Part shown: piece by piece, positions 31,977-36,913 of the stretch
Position numbering within the stretch: position 1 is the first letter of the stretch
Layout: every line of letters begins with the position of its first letter
Made by a program: the position numbers and the translations under genes
Notes under the pieces: generated by a model
The model's database searches: none
Told to the model about the DNA's origin: nothing
What the model saw: the letters and a program-made list of their open reading frames with translations, nothing else
Assembly (NCBI GenBank): GCA_003427395.1
Contig: BFEA01000026.1
Location: forward strand, 2,739,478 to 2,776,390
Origin: Chara braunii
Taxonomy: Eukaryota > Streptophyta > Charophyceae > Charales > Characeae
Length of the DNA stretch: 36,913 nt
Direction of reading: 5' to 3'

Positions 31977-32073
31977 GGTAACTCTGCAAACATTTTTGGC
32001 ACCATGGCAATGCCCATCCCTGTTACTCCAAGTTTGTGCGATCGATCATCAAATCATTTGTCGGGAGGCATCG
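31977..32073 (+). other. Possible isolated exon
   Basis: The acceptor TTTTTTTTGTGCAG ends at 31976 and a consensus donor ATCG|GTGAGT starts at 32074. The 97 bases between are open in one frame and read NSANIFGTMAMPIPVTPSLC, then RSSNHLSGG. No partner exons were found, and I do not recognise the protein. It may be an orphan exon of a gene extending outside, a captured fragment, or chance. Confidence 0.25.
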
Positions 32074-32682
32074 GTGAGTGATTTCGCACCAGAGTTTACC
32101 TAGTTTAAGCTTGGTTTCCTGAAACCAATGGATGAGATTCAGAGGCTGTTTGCTTACATTCATATGCGTCTGACATCTCTCTATGATTATGTCTCATAAC
32201 TCCCTTTCAGTTATGAGCATGTCGTAGGTTGATTTTTCTTTTAAACCAATAGTACCTTTCCGTGTTAAAAAAACAGAACCGCGATAGTTAACACGGGAGG
32301 TCGGAAACCTCCACTCGCGAAGTATCAGGCTCTCTTTGGCCTTGAGACTGGTGGAGTTATTATCAAGATATTACCCCATCCTTAAAGAGGAGATATTTAG
32401 GGAAAACATGTCCCGACTGGGTAGAAAGGTAGGTTGTATGAGCATTATTGTGGTAGAGGTGCATCTTAGTAATGGAGGGGGCTAGGGTGGAAGGCGGGGA
32501 AGTAACACAACATATCAAACAACTCATCCACACAGAGATGTCAAACTAGTGGCAAACAACCAAACAACCAAACAACCAACGAACTGTGTGCACTATATAT
32601 ATATATAAAATAACAAAACAGCACATGCATCAACAAACAGGAGTGATGATAAAAGCATGCACTTCTACCGGTCTTACAAGGG

Positions 32683-32760
32683 CTCAGCTCTATTGGTGGG
32701 AAGCTACACCTGCTGGAAAGCGGGTCCAGCGTCCCCTGAAATATATCGTTGAATTGATAA
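32683..32760 (+). repeat. Diverged relative of the 12157 repeat
   Basis: CTCAGCTCTATTGGTGGGAAGCT followed by AAAGCGGGTCCAGCGT parallels CCATCTATTGGTGGGGAGCT and AAATCGGGTTTCAGCGT in the 330-bp unit (near 12250 and 12608). Only this stretch is shared, with no poly(T) or hairpin. Confidence 0.45.
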
Positions 32761-34548
32761 AGACATCACATATTGGGAACAGGGCCCAACGTTCCTAATG
32801 CAGTTTGCCGATAGTGAGATTGTCGTTTTTCTTCTTAGGTAGAGCATGCCTCTTTAACCTGCTTCCGGTTGTCGGATGATACCATATAACATAGCAAATC
32901 TGTCATTTCCCTTAAGACTTAAAATAATAACCCATCACCCTTCCCCTACCCCGAAACCTTGAACCTCAACAAGGGTCAAGCTAAAAGGAGGAAAAGGGTT
33001 TGAAAAAAAAAATGCGTTTCTAAGACAGGCTCCTGGGGAAAGCTTGAACCGTTCCGGAAGGTGAGATAAAAATCTCTTTGCTGCGGGAATTCTTGCCCGT
33101 CCTCCTTTGACCATTTAACCTCACCTAGACCTTCCCCCTCAGAACTGGCCAACGATTCGAGAACAAATTTCTTAAGTCGAATATTTCTTTTTTGATGAAA
33201 AAAATTAATTTTATTTTGATACCGCACAATGAGCACAAATTTCTGCTTTAACAAATTGTATTATTAGATGTCACATTTCTGAACCTTCTATGTTGATATT
33301 TTTCCTTTAATGAACACAACGTTTATGCCAAAGAGGCCATAAGATCGCCTTGCGACCTAGTTAAAAACAATTGTGTTGAAATGCAGTTAGTTGAAGACAA
33401 GGAGGGTCCAAATGTCCAAACAAGATGGTTCGCGAATCCAGGGTCATTCCAAACTTATCAAATTTCTCTATATACAGTCTCATATTCTCCGCCACAGAAC
33501 CGACTCTGGGCATTGCATGCAAATATACTTAATAGTCTATGTAGATCATTTACTAGAAAATGCAAAAAAACTAGGTAACAAATCCGGATATCCGGCAGAT
33601 CAAATTTATCCAAAATTTTCAATCCGGATAAAATTTCCGGATTAATTACAGATATGCAAAATCCGACCTTGTGTAAAATACGATTTTTTAACAAAAACAA
33701 AAATTAAAAAAATGAAGAAAACGTATGTTGTTTATATCAATGATACAAACAACTTTTGGCTTCAGGCCATCTTCGATGTGTGAACAGCTATGAAGATTAA
33801 AAAAAAAAAAAAAAAAAAAAGATAAAAAATTATAAAATAAATTAAGCATCCCCCCTCTGACCCCTTTATTCCCTATCTTACCGTCTTTGGACCCTTTCAT
33901 ACCCCATCAAACTTTCATGAAATATGAACTTAGTTCTATTGTAATTTGCATGCGCAATATCACTTTTTTTTTTTACTTTTTTTCTTTTTCTTTTTTTGAC
34001 CTTTTTTTTTATCATCCGTATTCTCGGATGATCCTACCTCCCGATAATCTGGCCAGTAGAGAAAAACACAATTTGCATCATGATAATACTAAACTTCTCT
34101 GTTTTAAAGCAAACCGATTAATAATCTAGTCATTGGTGGGTAGGTAGTGATGGACAATTTGTCATTGTAACGGCGCAAATTTCGCTAGCCTCTGCTTGTG
34201 ATTCAAAAAAAAGTTTCACATGTGTAATTAAATTAACATCTATATTGACATGACGGACCCACCAGTCTTGAATGACTGTTGAAATATTCATTTTTGTACG
34301 CCGTCTTGACTATAAGAGATAACAAAGACCGTGGTGTCCTCTCCGGCTCGTTTGTCAAAGTCATTCTTCTGGGTCAAAAGGTTGTTTGGGAACTAACATA
34401 TCGGGGAGGAACAATCTTCATTAATTGATGGATGAGACAAAGAGGACTCTAATCCGATATAAATGCTCAAAGAGACAAAAATAACTCTAATCTGATATAA
34501 TGATCGAAAGGAAAAATAAAACATCTGAGCCTCTGGTGCATTGAGGGG
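32761..34548. other. No recognisable gene
   Basis: I see no gene. Short palindromic text around ATCCGGAT lies at 33583-33645. The phrase ACAACTTTTGGCTTCAGG near 33749 resembles ACAACTTTTGCTTCAGGG inside the foldback element near 11857, so a related element may lie here. There are A runs near 33800 and T runs near 33966-34010. Confidence 0.4.
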
Positions 34549-34836
34549 ATGGCTCCTGTTCAGCTTGTACAAGTAGGAAGACCTAAAGAAGATCATGATG
34601 CATTTTTGAAGGAATGGTTAGGAGGGGATCGACCGGGATGGATGACAATGGTAGCATGGTCAGGATACACACTGGTCAGGGACTATCAACAGCAGTTCTG
34701 CGAATGGATAATCATCGAGCTTGAAACATCCTTACGACCAACTTCGGACTTCCTCGACTTATTTCTCCGCCACCTGCTATCGATGGTAGAAATTCTACAA
34801 AGGGACGTCAAGAGAGTGGACGAGAGGAACAAGTAG
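34549..34836 (+). CDS. Uncharacterised 95-codon ORF
   Basis: I do not recognise this protein. The 95-residue frame has an unusually protein-like composition for this AT-rich area. It has four Trp (positions 23, 31, 37 and 53), an acidic first half (PKEDHDAFLKEW, then GDRPGWM), and an amphipathic C-terminal third (DFLDLFLRHLLSMVEILQRDVKRV, 67-90) likely to be helical. There is no signal peptide and no membrane segment. The ATG at 34549 follows GAGGGG and the TAG is at 34834. It could be a small gene, an exon, or part of a gag-like retroelement protein. A C-rich run follows at 34868. No promoter or neighbour helps to decide. Confidence 0.35.
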   Translation: MAPVQLVQVGRPKEDHDAFLKEWLGGDRPGWMTMVAWSGYTLVRDYQQQFCEWIIIELETSLRPTSDFLDLFLRHLLSMVEILQRDVKRVDERNK

Positions 34837-35188
34837 GCCCCGAAGCCCCCAGGAGCAGACACCTCTGCCCCCCCCCGTCCTCCCACATTATTCCTGGTTT
34901 TCCAATCTGCTCATTCGGCTTAGGTATGCCCACTCAGTCAATTCACTGTATTTTCATAGCAATCAATGCTTGCTGTCTAAAAGCTCTGCAAAACTGTCTA
35001 TGTTTCTTGTGTATGAGACACTGGATCTGGTTTTCAGCCGGTGATGGCCCCCACCAATAGATGGGTCCTCCCCCACGATGCTTGAGGTGTCTGCTCCCAC
35101 CAGCACCATACACACATACGGGGGCTGTTTTTTTTTGGTTTTTTTAAGAGCCATTGAAACACAATTCCATATGCAAGAGTTATCAGGC
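34837..35188. other. No recognisable gene
   Basis: I see no feature beyond a C-rich run near 34868-34880 and a T-rich run near 35127-35146. Confidence 0.4.
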
Positions 35189-35497
35189 GATATCCAAAAG
35201 TCACAACATAATAAAAAAGCAATAAAATACCTAGAAGCACTGAAGACTGATGACTCAGGTCCTGCTCAATTGAAAGCACAACAAGTCTGAACAAAGGCAA
35301 GCACTCGGCGACACTAGATCACAATTATAAAAAGTGCGATATCCAAAAGCTACAGTAGAATCGAAAAGCAATAAAATACCTAGAAGAACCGAAGAATCGC
35401 GAAGACTGATGACTCCATTCCTGTTCAATTAAGCTCACAGCAAGTCGGAACAAAAACGACCACTTAGCAACACTCGATTGCAATAGTAAAAAGTACA
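35189..35497. repeat. ~150-bp tandem duplication
   Basis: GATATCCAAAAG begins copies at 35189 and 35338. Both contain AAAGCAATAAAATACCTAGAAG, GAAGACTGATGACTC and CAGCAAGTC/CAACAAGTC, with moderate divergence. Confidence 0.8.
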
Positions 35498-35510
35498 CAA
35501 CCCAAGGTAT

Positions 35511-35828
35511 AAAAGGCCGCCACCGTTCTAGGCAAGTCTCTTTCTCGATCACACAAAAGGTGAGGTGCGTCGAAAAAGCTATATAAGACAAATAATCGTC
35601 GCCACTCCAAATTCGTATTTACCCAAATAGAGACGGTTCCACTCTAGGACATGTCTACGTCGTGAATACAAAAGGTTGCCATTGCTCTAGACAAGGCTTA
35701 TTCTCGTTGCACAAATGTGGGGTATGTCGAAATAATCATATGAGACAAACAATCGCTCCCGCTCGTAATCTGTATTTGCCTTAATAGAGACTGCTTTGCT
35801 CTATGACACTTCTAAAACGACGAGAGAA
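35511..35828. repeat. ~159-bp tandem duplication
   Basis: Copies begin AAAAGG(C/T)(C/T)GCCA at 35511 and 35670. Both include TAG(G/A)CAAG, GT(G/A)CGTCGAAA/GTATGTCGAAA, TGAGACAAA/TAAGACAAA and AATAGAGAC. Moderately diverged. Confidence 0.75.
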
Positions 35829-36448
35829 AGACAACTAATCTTGCACCTAATATGGTGCCATATCTCCTTGTGGAGCATCCCATAAGAAATCATAAACTCA
35901 ACGTGTTTCATACCTGGGATCACCGCACAACCTATGCATCAATCCGTTCACTTAATGTTCGAATGCTCCACACCCCACCCCATTGTGTCACACGATCCAT
36001 ACCAGTATGCACACAAAAGCAGACGAGCAATCACAGAGAGCTATCACCATGCACCGGATATGGTGGTCTGGCTGCAGCATGTTAAGCGAGCAATGTCAGA
36101 CTGTTGTGCTAAACCGCTTCATCACACGTCCTTCTCACCACTCCGCTCAACAAAAACTTCTAACTTTCTCATACTTTCAACAGTTCATTTGGTCGGTAAA
36201 TTTGCCTGTATGATGTACTTGAACATTGGCTCAATGACATGCACGGATCTGTTTTTTCCAATTTTAGGGTGACATAGAAAGTAGAAACAATAAAGTAATT
36301 TATGCATGTCTTCTTCTTCTTCTTCTTTTTCCACGAAAAAACGCCTTCATTAGCAGGGCCTAGTGCCCAAGGCAAATACATCATCCACGAAGAGATAAGG
36401 GACATCTAGGGTATCCTGCTCCAGCCATGAGTCCGGAGGCCCGTCCCT
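35829..36448. other. No recognisable gene
   Basis: Three overlapping plus-strand ORFs of 76-112 codons lie here in different frames. None has a recognised motif. A (TTC)n run sits near 36310-36330. Confidence 0.4.
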
Positions 36449-36735
36449 GTTTGCAGCCTGTCAAGGTTGCGTTTTGTACACCTACAAGGCTGAAAGCTTT
36501 CAACGTTAGTTCAAAGTTCATGGACATTTTTGGTTGGGGAGGGGGAACACACTTGGCCCAAGTAAAATGGAAAGGGCAAGTTTGCAACCCGTCAGGGTTG
36601 GATTTTATACACCTGGAAGCTTTCAACGTTCGTTCAATGTTGAGGGGCATTTTTGGTTTGGGGCCCACTTTTGGTTTGGGGAGGATAAGGGCGCGGTGCA
36701 CTGGGCCCAGGTAGAATGGAAAAGGTCGCGATCGG
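36449..36735. repeat. 131-bp tandem duplication
   Basis: GTTTGCA(G/A)CC(T/C)GTCA(A/G)GGTTG begins copies at 36449 and 36580. GCTTTCAACGTT(A/C)GTTCAA and GGCATTTTTGGTT(T)GGG follow in both. Copy 2 contains an extra CCACTTTTGGTTTGGGG block. Confidence 0.85.
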
Positions 36736-36874
36736 GAAAGTTTGAAATGGCGTGCTGGGCCTAGGTCGAAATGGTGCTTGCACTGCAATGAGGACGCATT
36801 GAGCGCCTAATTCACACTGTTTCCGCAACTTGTGTCTACCTATGGTGCGAGTTTGGTGGAGAGGCAACTTGGTT

Positions 36875-36875
<1 letters not shown>

Positions 36876-36913
<38 letters not shown>
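36876..36913. repeat. (TG)n microsatellite at window edge
   Basis: An uninterrupted TG run that continues past the end of the window. Confidence 0.97.

Overview
The window is nuclear DNA from a land plant. It is almost entirely repetitive, with one clearly intact gene. The plant call rests on an intronless, GC-rich CAF1 deadenylase gene (3278-4093, minus strand) whose protein reads as a typical plant CAF1. The rest fits a large plant genome: long TC/GA and TG/CA dinucleotide tracts, tRNA-like short repeats, small inverted-repeat elements and nested retroelements. The species cannot be told from the sequence. A non-flowering plant is possible but is only inference.

Layout. 1-3200: gene-free, purine-rich, with several tandem repeats and one strong 33-bp stem-loop (2083-2193). 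3278-4600: CAF1, its leader and a likely TATA box. 4600-7600: GC-rich, gene-free flank with simple repeats. 7600-13300: repeats, a possible two-exon gene fragment (8017-8276), an LTR-like repeat (9264-9896), a tRNA-like SINE head, a small foldback element and a 330-bp tandem duplication. 13341-26400: a composite retroelement locus. 26400-36913: AT-rich, mostly gene-free, with a tandem array of a tRNA-like repeat, long GA/TC tracts, one unexplained 95-codon ORF and several tandem duplications.

The most interesting part is 13341-26400. Two diverged direct repeats of about 1 kb flank a decayed, intron-containing reverse transcriptase (RT) gene. Each repeat carries a recognisable hammerhead-ribozyme remnant at the same place. 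The RT gene is split at one codon by a 6.5-kb insertion (17859-24362) that starts TGTCAG, ends CTCGACA and is flanked by the 4-bp direct repeat ACGT. Removing the insertion and one ACGT restores the reading frame exactly. Terminal direct repeats, hammerheads, retained introns, an N-terminal coiled coil and an RT motif of the MGxPxSPVLA type together best fit a Penelope-like element, here without a visible GIY-YIG endonuclease. The element is dead: about thirty in-frame stops, several frameshifts and a damaged catalytic YxDD motif.

No genes form an operon or pathway here. CAF1 is the only gene to which a cellular function can be given.
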